Below are positions 13,001 through 61,320 of a stretch of 64,000 nt of DNA, piece by piece. Source of the DNA: Leuctra nigra (Eukaryota > Arthropoda > Insecta > Plecoptera > Leuctridae). A program made the translations under genes and the position numbers. The DNA is taken from NCBI GenBank assembly GCA_934045905.1, contig OW203773.1:18029246-18093245 (forward strand), given 5' to 3'. Numbering within the stretch: position 1 is the first letter of the stretch; each line of letters starts with the position of its first letter. The notes under the pieces were generated by a model. It did not search any database and was not told the origin of the DNA. It saw only the letters and a list, made by a program, of their open reading frames with translations.

Positions 13001-13643
13001 TCTCATCTTCGGGTTTCTGATCGCCTTCATGGTGACTTTCCACGCCCAGCCTCCTTTCGATTCCATCATGGACGCTTTTGTCAAGACAATGGTGATGATG
13101 ACAAACGAATTCGACTACTCAGCACTTTATGACAATTACGAAACATCCGGTTTCTCCTTAGTATTTACAAACATCTTGTTCCTTCTGTTCTTGTTGATGG
13201 TTGGAATTGTGCTCATGAATTTGCTTGTCGGATTGACGATCGTGGACATCAAACAGTTGGATCGGTTGAGGAAACAGGCCCAGTTTCTCAGCATCTACGA
13301 GAAGATCCTCTTCGATCATTGGGTGTACAAAAGATTTCCGTCCACATTCCGCAAGCAAGTTGATCCTGTGATGATGCTAAGTATTAAAGCTGGCAGCAGC
13401 GTGATCCTTCCTAACAAGATGAGGAACGCCGTCATGGAGAAAGCGTTTGAGAATCGCGAGGAGAATATAAAAGCCATGACCGAAGACAATGAGGAGAAGC
13501 AACTGAGGAAGAACGAGGAGTCGATGGCGGCGGCGAAAGAAGAGATCAAGAATATCGCAGCTACGATGAAGTTGTTGGTGATGAAATGTGACGAGTTGAC
13601 GAAACTTGTCCAGGAGAATATTGTACCGCATAGCAAGGCATGA
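7037..13643 (+). CDS. TRPA-subfamily TRP cation channel with about ten ankyrin repeats (5' end missing)
   Basis: Seven exons join without a break: 7037-7330, 7967-8116, 8623-8788, 9555-9748, 10216-10438, 11150-11383 and 11634-13643 (stop TGA). All junctions are AG/GT, and the phases (2,2,0,2,0,0) agree throughout, giving 1089 residues. The first exon opens at an acceptor inside a codon, so one or more 5' exons remain unfound. Residues about 100-690 are ankyrin repeats (TALHLASQ, TPLHVATE, NPLHIAVEW, TPLYHAIV, TPLHISAYQG, TALHLASLQG, MPLHLACV). A lysine-rich insert near 600 is followed by six membrane segments (about 730-955), a pore loop with MMTNEFDYS before S6, and a cytoplasmic C-terminal coiled region. 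TRPA channels are sensory non-selective cation channels of the plasma membrane (heat, irritants, humidity). The short ankyrin domain argues for a pyrexia/waterwitch/painless-type member rather than TRPA1, but I cannot decide which. Confidence 0.9.
8117..11149 (+). other. TRPA introns 2-5
   Basis: Between the short exons the introns are AT-rich and hold no recognised gene. Intron 5 (10439-11149) has a C-rich tract near 10961 and a GC-richer stretch (10700-10880) with broken frames that might be an old transposon or gene fragment. No full transposon end was seen. Confidence 0.4.
11425..11545 (-). repeat. Fragment of the 1262-2181 repeat in TRPA intron 6
   Basis: Reversed match to the internal part of the dispersed repeat: GGTCCCAATGACCATGCAAA here, and its complement near 37855 and 1655. 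It occupies about half of the 250-bp intron between exons 6 and 7. Confidence 0.6.
11634..13643 (+). CDS. TRPA terminal exon: last ankyrin repeats, channel domain and C-terminus
   Basis: This 2-kb exon carries 669 residues and the stop. In order it has four to five ankyrin repeats, a basic linker (KKKGKKTNGSTKK), S1 (near 12570), S2 (12690), S3 (12795), S4 (12870), S5 (12970), pore loop (13060-13110), S6 (13160-13240, ending MNLLVGLTIVDIK) and a charged coiled C-terminus with a run of E/K/R. It is GC-richer than the surrounding introns, as are the other exons. Candidate poly(A) signals AATAAA follow at about 13651, 13729 and 13777. Confidence 0.93.
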   Translation: MVNEPDNLEMTPLYHAIVNRNAPCVSLLLEANANFKKPDVRYGNVLHCAAAMRQPDILKTLFNHDKRAMKVMKEEQYLGEKYGVKGTPLHISAYQGSGKCVKFLLKRKCNLHALIVYDGKMDYTALHLASLQGHHEVVEVILQVEAARKMELLKTQEVENKKKGKKTNGSTKKQNGVKAHHSLMDFAAQGGWMPLHLACVKRQVECVRLLAKAGANLSAVCTEDGVKRTALDLFIHCVPFSVDLLREILDYSIAMKGGQIAVDYQILLPREVDEHKMSVLDDLLDTGDQLGQRNLFTHPLIESFLWLQWNTLSTFYYMLILIYTVFVLTFSFMTVAMFYYADIEEDVPSWLSIPVCQVIVTLCLVFLTLHEISYFTHWSRKYLKLFESWIKIILIVLSFLVTFLPDVPRECATIAIVFSWLEFMYMFSKVPTYGYYMMMFVEVASNFFKVSMSFLVLIFGFLIAFMVTFHAQPPFDSIMDAFVKTMVMMTNEFDYSALYDNYETSGFSLVFTNILFLLFLLMVGIVLMNLLVGLTIVDIKQLDRLRKQAQFLSIYEKILFDHWVYKRFPSTFRKQVDPVMMLSIKAGSSVILPNKMRNAVMEKAFENREENIKAMTEDNEEKQLRKNEESMAAAKEEIKNIAATMKLLVMKCDELTKLVQENIVPHSKA

Positions 13644-14091
13644 GAACGCAAATAAATAGTTGCGAAATAAGGACTTAGGAAAGTTTATCATAGATTTGTA
13701 ACATCCTATTATCGTTATTTATTTATTAATAAACGGATTTGTTAAAATTAATGTTTAACATCTTGAAATGTGCTCAATAAATTGAACTACATACATATAT
13801 TCTTTTTTATCCGTAAAATATTAACCCGGATTCAAAGCTGCTTGTTACATTCTTTTTAAAACCTGTTGATGATTTAAAAACAATAGATAGATATAAACAT
13901 TTTTTTTATTTATTTATAATAAATTTCTATTTTTAAATAAGTACACAAAGTGCATTTGCTGGCAGTAGGAATATGGTAAACCCCGTATACCCTACTGCCA
14001 GCCACATAATTCTGGCATGTGGATGGCGATAAAGTCAGGTATTTGGGGTACCAACATATTATTTTAGAAACAAGCTTACTGTCAATTTATA
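13644..14091 (+). other. TRPA 3' untranslated region and downstream spacer
   Basis: AATAAA occurs within 10 bp of the stop codon and again near 13729 and 13777, so the transcript probably ends before about 13810. Beyond that lies AT-rich spacer with a small hairpin at 13957-14003 (GCTGGCAGTAGG paired with CCTACTGCCAGC). Confidence 0.5.
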
Positions 14092-14480
14092 ACCCATAAA
14101 AAACACTCCGTGTAAAAAAAACAGCCAAGTCTCTTCAACTAAAAAAAAATATGAAATCTAAAATTCTGCACTGAAACGTAGTGATATCAAAAAATGAGCC
14201 AAGTCAAAACTTTATTTGAAAATTAAAAAATACTTGGCGCATCGTGTATATAAATAGCTTAGAAGTATAGGCTAGATATAAATACATATACTTATAGTAC
14301 CTGTACCTACAATGCCCTAAAAAAACGATGCGCCAAGTATTTTTTAATTTTCAAATAAAGTTTTGACTTGGCTCATTTTTTGATATCACTACGTTTCAGT
14401 GCAGAATTTTTAGATTTCATATATTTTTTTTTAGTTGAAGAGACTTGGCTGTTTTTTTTTACACGGAGTGTTTTTTATGG
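14092..14480. repeat. Long near-perfect inverted repeat
   Basis: The left arm 14092-14252 (from CCATAAAAAACACTCCGTGT to ACTTGGCGCATCG) is matched in reverse by 14320-14480. The spacer is only about 70 bp. The right arm is continuous with the composite repeat that follows; the left arm looks like a second, inverted copy of that repeat's end. The same end sequence appears alone at 63300-63475. Confidence 0.75.
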
Positions 14481-15114
14481 GGATATCAATTATTTTTTTA
14501 GTTTATTTACACAACTTGTAAAACTTTTTGGGGCAACAATGGCTAATTCTTTTTAAAAAATACGCCATTTCCGATTAATTTAGGTACTAAAAAAAATATT
14601 GTTAGGAGCTAAATATATACTTAAAGTGATATACCATGAAGAATTGCGAAAGCATCGTTCCAATAGGTCCAGCCGTTTTCGAGATATGGCATCACTTCCG
14701 GTTTTCAAAATGGCGGCTGAAAGTTCTTACACATTGTATTAATTTGTATATAAATACTAATATTTCATTATAAGACTTCTGAATATGTAGTTGGTTTTTA
14801 TATAAAGGGAAGTGAATTTAGGCAGATTTCGCTTAACTATGACGTCATTTCCGGTTTCAGTAATTAGAAAACTTTAATTTCACTATTGTTATTTCTTATA
14901 GAGGACCGTCTGAATCGATTGGCGCAAATTTCGTTCCGATCGGTTAAGCCGTTTTTGAGATATGACGTCACTTCCGGTTTCAAAATGGCGGCACAAAAAA
15001 TTTATAAGGGCAAGGTATCATCAGGCAGACGAGCTGAATATGTGGTGAAAATTTCGGGTCAATCAACCCAGCTGTTTAGGCTGTGGCGGAGACCGCGGAA
15101 TTTATTGGAAGATG

Positions 15115-16821
<1,707 letters not shown>

Positions 16822-16985
16822 CTGAAAGCCGTACAATTACACGGTTTTCACGACCCTCTAGCTCGCAAACGGCATAACCTATTGTTCTCAAATTTGGTTT
16901 ATATGGTGGGGTGGGCCATAGCTCGAAATGAAGATATTTCGCAACAAATGTGAGATTTTCCAATTTTGAGATCCAGGAGGCCGAA

Positions 16986-18525
16986 CAGTGGCGGCTTGAA
17001 CCCATAAAAACATGCGGGCCAATATTTTTCTCATATACCCACCACCCATTTTTAAGTGTATAATAGGGGGTAGGGACGAACAATGAAGGGGTTTGGGGGC
17101 CGACCCCCCATTTTTTTTGGTCAAGATCAATTTTTGAAGCGAATCTATGCGTTTTAGATTGTGTTTCTGTCTGAGGATAGCTCGCTGTTAATCACATTTT
17201 TAAAGACGAATATCAAATAATTTTAAGAGTGTTTGTCATTATCTATTACTCGGTACCTACCATAAATAGAGAGAATATCAATTTATTAACGGCTGTGGTT
17301 GACTAATGGCCATAAAAGCCATACAATGTTTTTTAGAAAAAGCCATGAAAATAATGCCGCGCAGCGAAATTTTTAATTTTAGCCCTCTTAAGAGAAGTTT
17401 AAAATTATTTTAATATGTACAAAATAACAGGAAAAGACAAGAAAAAATGTATTTCATTTGAAAATGTCAAAAAAATAATGCCACGCAGCGAAATGTTTGA
17501 ATTTAGAGTGTGTTAAAACGAGAAACAGTCCAGAAAAATTATTTCAGTGAGTGATGTCATAAAAATAATGCCGTTCAGCGATTTTTTTAAATTTTAGACC
17601 ATTAAGAGAGGTTAAAAATATTTGTAGTGTGTTAAAATTAACGAGAAACATACCAGAAAAAATAATTTTATTGTGAAAAGGACATGAAAATAATGCCGCG
17701 CAAGGAAGAGTTTTAAATTTTAACCCTCTTAGAGATGTTAACATTATTTTGGTGTGTATTAAATAACGGGAAACACACCCCAAAGCACTGCATTTATTTT
17801 AAAAATTTCATTAAAATAATGCCGCGCAGCGAAATTTTTGAATTTCAGACCTTTAAGAGAGGTTAAAATAATTTTAGTGTGAACAATATAACGGGAAACA
17901 GACCAAAAACATTAATTTAATTTGGAAAATGCAATGAAAATAATGCCGCGCAGCGAAATTTTTGAATTTCAGACCCCTTAGAAGAGGCTACAATTTATTT
18001 TGGTGCATAATTAATAAAAGTCAATGTTCAATATCTTTAAATATTAAATGAAATGAATAACCTTAGTCAAACATTTTTTTGTCAGAAAATGTTTACCAAA
18101 ATAATGCCGCTTAGTGATATTTTATAAATTCTCTTTAACAAAAGTATAATTTGATTTGGTATATGAATTGACGGAAAACAGAAAAACCAATAATTTACAT
18201 TTGTGCGAAACATTTTTATCGTCAATTTAGGTGACAACGTATTATACGTATTGCAATTACTGTAGATGTAGAAAATGAAATTTTTCATTTGAACCCACTC
18301 AATCGTCTGGAACATGTACAAAGCATGTACAAAGGACTTAAATTAATACAACAGCTTTTATTTTATTATAATACACTTAATGTTTAAGTGTATTAAACAA
18401 CATGTGCAACATGTGCAACATGTGGTAACATGTGCACATGTTACCTTCATCCCACCCACCCACCCACCCACCACCCTTTTCTACCGGGGCCACGGCCCGG
18501 ATTGAATATGGTCAAGCCGCCACTG
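16986..18525. mobile_element. Non-autonomous hAT element with 8-bp target duplication
   Basis: The termini CAGTGGCGGCTTGA and TCAAGCCGCCACTG are perfect inverted repeats. AGGCCGAA flanks both sides (16978-16985 and 18526-18533). An 8-bp duplication and a CAG-type end define the hAT superfamily. Copy B of the surrounding repeat (near 61460) is uninterrupted there and represents the empty site. The 1540-bp interior has no transposase frame. It holds a 120-bp-class tandem repeat, a GTGCAACAT cluster near 18400 and a CCCA tract near 18450. Confidence 0.9.
17345..18130 (+). repeat. Seven degenerate tandem units inside the hAT element
   Basis: The core AATAATGCCGCGCAGCGAAA, with variants, recurs near 17352, 17476, 17562, 17690, 17815, 17938 and 18102. 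Spacing is about 85-165 bp, mostly near 125. Units share a following CTTAAGAGAGGTTAAAAT and an ACGGGAAACAGACC segment. Confidence 0.8.
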
Positions 18526-18668
18526 AGGCCGAAAATGCCACTTAGATGCTTACAGTAAAAGTGGGTTGCTCCAGCCTTTTTAAATGAGAGTGTGCGCGCG
18601 CTGTACGACTTGGCTGGCGTGGAGCGACCGCTCCACTAGATAAATAAGTTTAATAACAACACATACAA

Positions 18669-20535
18669 TTATAGAACCACCTCCTTTAATAAAACATCGT
18701 TCACTTCCATAACAATCTTCCCACAATGCACTTCGTCACATTTCTTCTTCAACGTCATAAACCAGATGTTAATGTCTGACGTCACATATTCTACAACAGC
18801 GCTCGGCACACTGAACGAGAACAGCTCGTACTTCGAGCAGCCAGTCTCGCCAGCTCGCTCGATAAGTATTTTGAACACTCGGACATGCACGTGACTCAAG
18901 ACGGCGGCGGTTTGGTCATACCAATACACAATTGGGTACCCGATGAGCAGGCCAAATAATGTGGGAACACAATAATCTGGTTCTATTTCTAATATTACAC
19001 ATTTAGAATTTGAGTCTTTGATTTGTAAGTGATTCTCAATTTTTGCTGTACACAATTTTAACATAGCTTTAATTTTCGTAAATGATTCTGTATTTTCTTG
19101 AACTATCACTGGAGTAACGTAATCTTTACTGACATTAATAAACTTCGTCCCTTGTTTGGTTTCACACATCTCTACTGATTGGTTCAGTTGATTTACGTCA
19201 TGTGATTGGCTCGGTGTGGATTCAGAATCTGATTGGTTATGTCTTGCTAAGAAGCCACCGAGGTCGGCTAGAATGTGATCGTCTCCGATGAAGACCACGT
19301 GGATAGATGGCGCCAGGAGTCCACGACTGAAATAAGTTATTATTACACATTAGGACACATTAGATCAAATTAGGACACACAATTGGACACATTATAGGCG
19401 TTTCGATTTATTTTGATTTATTTGTATAGTGAATTCAGGCATTGTAAGAATTTGACCTTGGTCTATACGTAAGAACGAGGCGGCGTGCTTTGTCAACATA
19501 CATTGACGACAGACTTGCGGATCCCAAACAAGAAATGTGGGTCAATTTAATTGCTTATGAAGTGATATTATTTTTGATGGCATGTAAAGTTCTACACAGC
19601 TTAAAATAAGCCAGCATCCAGTAAAGAAACAACATTTATAATTTTTAGTTTGCTTCTCCGAGGCTAAAGGCAAATATTGCTAAATCTTTGGTTAAAGTTA
19701 CAAATATTGTTTCTTTTCTGGATACTGGCTTATTAAAATCTTGCGTAGAACTTTACATTTCAAAAAAAAATTATATTTTAACATTTCATAACCAACTAAA
19801 TTGACACACACTTCTTGTTTGGGATCCGCAAGTCTGTCGTCGATGTGTGCTGACAAAGCACGCCGCCTCGTTCTTACGCAAAGACCCAGATCGAATTCTT
19901 CACGCGTCTGACTGAGATCGTCTTACATTTCACCAGATTGCAGGGAACCCTGACGCAGTACAACAATATTATTCTGATCTAGTCGTATATTAAATGTGTA
20001 TACATGATCTGATCGCAAACAGAAGTGCAAATATGTCTTTATAAAGTCACAGTCTGATGTACCTATAATCGCAGCCATCGACATCGACAAAAGATTTCAA
20101 TGCTGCATCTAGCAGTAAGGAATCCCATCGAGCAGATGATTGGCACTACTAAAATTGATCGATCAATGATCAATGCAAGTCAGTCCAAGCGATCTCCTTG
20201 TCTCACTCTAGTAGGTAGCATCTCATTCAATGATAACAAGAAACATTGATTGGTACGGAATATGACCAGCAGTCATTCAAATATTTACACCGATCAATTT
20301 TAGTTTTGCCAAGTGTAGATGGAGGAAAGGGAAATCAAGCTGAGAAATACCTGCGTAGTGCGTCCACGAGTGTCATGAGCTTGTCACGTGACAATGGAGG
20401 TCCGATGTCCCACAGAAGTCCCGGCTTCACGCCTCGGCTCACGCACTCCAACTGTGCCGCCATGATCCTGTAGTGCGGCCGCCATCTTGAGTCCAGATGA
20501 TGCTCGAACACTTCCCGCCATTTCTCACCAGACAT
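18669..20535 (-). CDS. C1orf74/UPF0739 (DUF4504) family protein
   Basis: Two minus-strand exons, 20535-20351 and 19326-18669 (stop TAA), join at a phase-2 AG/GT pair to give 280 residues, close to the about 270 of the human homologue. Exon 1 encodes MSGEKWREVFEHH and GLLWDIGPPLSRDKL. Exon 2 encodes GLLAPSIHVVFIGDDHIL, a variable acidic/Ser stretch, LFGLLIGYPIVYWYD, then HVRVFKILIE and ELFSFSVPSAV. The GYP(V)PY and YSFSVP blocks are what I recognise from the vertebrate family. The biochemical function of the family is unknown and no catalytic motif is evident. The start is set at MSGEKW because a good acceptor (CTATTTCAG) lies six bases upstream, so the 5' UTR is probably split. An upstream ATG (20553) is possible only in an unspliced transcript. 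Confidence 0.8.
19448..19900. mobile_element. Foldback MITE in the C1orf74-like intron
   Basis: The arms (19448-19675, containing GCGGATCCCAAACAAGAA, and 19685-19900, containing its complement TTCTTGTTTGGGATCCGC) pair with only a few mismatches and almost no spacer. The outer ends are GAATTTGACCTTGGTCTA and TAGACCAAGG-like. It has no coding content. Confidence 0.8.
20130..20325 (-). mobile_element. MITE of the CACTTGGC family, degraded copy
   Basis: Shares CCAAGCGATCTC, TTGTCTCACTCTAGTAGGT and the terminal GCCAAGTGTA with copies at 33313-33518, 39420-39605 and 56746-56954. It ends about 25 bp from the splice donor of exon 1 of the C1orf74-like gene. Confidence 0.6.
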
Positions 20536-20544
20536 CGATCTGAA

Positions 20545-21150
20545 ATAGTTCACATTACATTTATGAAATATATTTAGAAATTATTAGGAAAATTGAAATC
20601 TGTAAAATTGTTGAATTTTGAAATAATATAATATTTAGAAATGTATTATGAAATTTTAAATATATTTCATAAATTCATAAATTGAATATATAAATAATAT
20701 TAACATATATTTAGAAATTATTATGAAAATTGAAATCTTAATTTATGCATTTATGAAATATATTTAGAAATTATAATGAAAATTGAAATCTGTAACATTC
20801 TTGAATTTACGAAATATAATATTTAGAACTTATTATGAAAATTGAATATATTTGAAAATCATTATGAAAATTGAAATCTGAAATTTGTTTGAATTTATGA
20901 AATAATATATTTAGAAATTATTATTAAATTGAAATCTGTGAAATTTTTGAATTAATGAAATATAAGAATATAATATTAGAATATTAAAAATCATTATAAA
21001 AATAATTGAAATCTGTAAAATTTTTGAATTTTTTAAATATACCAATTTAAAAATTATTGTGAAAATTGAAGTCTGTAAAAAGTTTGAATTTATGAAATAT
21101 AATATTTAGAAATACTACGAAAATTGAAATCTGTAACATTTTGAAGTGCC
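20545..21150. repeat. AT-rich degenerate minisatellite
   Basis: About ten units of roughly 60-65 bp based on TATTTAGAAATTATTATGAA, AATTGAAATCTGTAAAAT and TTGAATTTATGAAATA. It starts right at the acceptor of the C1orf74-like gene, so it lies in that gene's putative 5' UTR intron. Confidence 0.8.
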
Positions 21151-22690
21151 AAAAAAACTTAAAAAAACGTACGGCCGGGCACGGACTTTTTGGCATGCCC
21201 CCCGCAGATACCAAGTCCGCTAAGTTAGATCTACAAGCAAGCACTGTCACCTCGTTTTAAACGTAATAGGGGTACCATTTCAAAATATACTAGTAAAATA
21301 TATTTCAAAATAAAATAATATTACAATTTAATATATATTATTACATTATAATATTTTGTAAAGTGAGCGGAGTTTTTCATGTGAACAGTGATCTTTGCCT
21401 TTTGTCTGTTCTTTATTCATAACAGATCAAACGGATCAGGCAAACATTAATTACTATCCTGCTTGGATATATAATGCTTACCACAAAAACTCATACGAAA
21501 AAGTTGATAAAATACCAAAAATTATACCAATGTTTCAATTGAATAGCAGAATAGTTATTTATTATTGATTTATGATTGTTGATTCGTGTATTGGGAATTC
21601 CAGTACGAGGTGTTGCACATATCGGTGCTCGCTTATCAACGCGTTACACTAAGCGTTTTCCTAGAATTATCATCAAATATTGCTTAAAACATAGGCTGTA
21701 CAGAAAAAAATAATTACCAATTATAGATCTTCAAACTTATTTAAATCAAACGACATAAAATATGAATATAAATATATAAAAGTACTAATGTACCATTAAA
21801 AATCATAAATTATAAAAAAACTAATTATTTTTCAATTTTTGTGCCATAATATAAATTTGTTTACCTACTTCTAAAAAATAAAAATCTGGAAAATTGCATT
21901 GTCATCAAATACAAATAAATAATCATTAGCTTAAAAGATGTCATTCATTTTGTCTCAAAACCACACATTTCGCAAACATTAGAATGCTTCAACGTCAGAA
22001 GAAAAGGGTAGTAAATGTTGTGATATCGGGCTCATTCTTGATTTGTTTTGATAATAGAGATGAAAGTTCTGAAGGCCAGACAAATAATTGTCTTACTTAG
22101 TGGGATGATTATTCAAAATCATTGAATGATTGATTTTCCTCAAAAATTAGTAAAAAAAAATGTTTTTGGTAAAACAGGGGCAAAATTCTAATACATATCA
22201 TAGATACATCTTTTATGATACCTAACAATAACATTTTAAATATAAATATTGTATGAACACATCCTTAGTTATATATGTTGACACATATTCCACTATAATT
22301 TTAATTAAAATTAAAATTAAATCAAATTTTAATTAAAATTAAAATTAAATCAAATTTTAATGAAGAGTAGTAAAAATTATTTTTATGCTCTTAAAATTGC
22401 TGTAAATTAAAACCAAAATTTTAATATTTTAAAAAAAAGTTATTATTTTCAAGGGTAGACTTATATTAAATTGACTTAATTGCACGCATTTTGATATCAA
22501 GAATAATGAAGTTTGGAAAGATAAACACAAGAAATTGTCACTTTAATATACCCCTGCGTATAGGCAAACCTTCCTACTCCGATGCATTGCAAAATGACTA
22601 TATTTCAGAATTAGTCAAGAAACATACAAAATACAAATAAATACGTCGTTCACGCTTGGTAGGTAAGCGAGAGTTTACACCCCGTGTAAT
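21151..22690. other. Spacer between the divergent C1orf74-like and diaphanous genes
   Basis: Mostly AT-rich. It contains a short GC-richer island at 21165-21245, the right-end fragment of the 1262-2181 repeat at 21597-21662, and a duplicated AATTTTAATTAAAATT tract at 22293-22365. No coding exon was recognised. Confidence 0.45.
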
Positions 22691-23014
22691 ATTGCCCACA
22701 AATAATGAAGCCAAATGTATAAATATATAAATTTCGCTTATTATGTAATAAAATTCTATTTTCATTCAAAAACTTTCCGCGCGATGTTAGTTATGCGGTT
22801 TTCTGTTAGATGGCAGTCGCTGTCTCATATGTCAACGTTTTCATTCTAACTGCAGGTCATCTGAAGTCAACATCACACAAGTTATATTTTAAAACCAACG
22901 GCAAGTGGCAGTTTGTTTTCAATGACATTTCGTATTATTTCCCTCTATTTATTAAGATAAACTTAGTGTTCAATTAATTACATACCTCTGCTTTATCTGC
23001 AGCAATAGTTGAAT
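22690..23014 (+). promoter_or_regulatory. Putative diaphanous promoter and non-coding first exon
   Basis: A strong donor (GAAT|GTAAGTATTT) at 23014/23015 and an acceptor (TGTACTCAG|GTTTCG) at 23315/23316 bracket a 301-bp intron just before the first coding exon. The leader is therefore probably split and the transcription start lies upstream, about 22.7-22.95 kb. No TATA box at a convincing distance was seen. The C1orf74-like gene is transcribed away on the other side, so the interval may serve both. Confidence 0.4.
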
Positions 23015-23326
23015 GTAAGTATTTCTTCTTATTTACTTAGTTTTTGAGTTTGGAATGTTGAAGTGAACGCACCCAACTGTCTTCAGTGGCAACCTGTTGA
23101 CCATTAGTGCAAGAGAGAGGGAAGCTGTTTGACATACTTTGACATAACCTAACTTCATGTTTTCATGTAATTTATTACAGCTTATCACTCAAAAGCTACT
23201 TAGAAAACCATTCAACACTTTTAGCGATAACAGAAGTCTAGTGAAGTGATTTGTGGTGTGTTCGAAAGTTTCGACATGTGTCAAAATGTAATATTTGTCT
23301 ATGTTCTGTACTCAGGTTTCGAGACA

Positions 23327-23359
23327 ATGAAAGAAGCGAGTTTAAGTAACGAAGACTGA
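23327..23359 (+). promoter_or_regulatory. Upstream open reading frame in the diaphanous leader
   Basis: In the exon beginning at 23316, an ATG at 23327 opens a 10-codon frame that stops 17 bp before the main ATG (23377). Such uORFs commonly lower translation of the main frame. The effect here is inferred. Confidence 0.45.
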
Positions 23360-23376
23360 GGTATCCCAGAACAACG

Positions 23377-60900
<37,524 letters not shown>

Positions 60901-61320
60901 GTAAGTCATCAACGCTTTCAAACTAGATGCGTTACTAAAGATTAAATAAGTATATGGCAGCACAAGCTTTTATACTTTCTAGAAAAGAATTCTGTAGGTT
61001 TTCATTTATTTGTCCTGAATGTAATTTATGTCCTGCTTCATCTCGATTTGGCACCAAATTTAGTAATTTATTATGAAGCGAGCGGAAACTGTTAGCTTGA
61101 ATCTCCGTTTTTGTGAGTGTTCCGTTCGCATTACAGGTCAAACGAAGTAATGTATCATGCCAATTCTATCACAAAATATTCTTCACTATCCAGTTTGTCT
61201 CCCTCTTGATATATTTAGCAAGAGCGGTCCATTGGTTTCACGGGAAAACTAATTTATATTTCCAACGCCATGTTGAAGGCCGCACTTCTTATAAAGACAT
61301 ATTATTAATTTCGTTTGATA

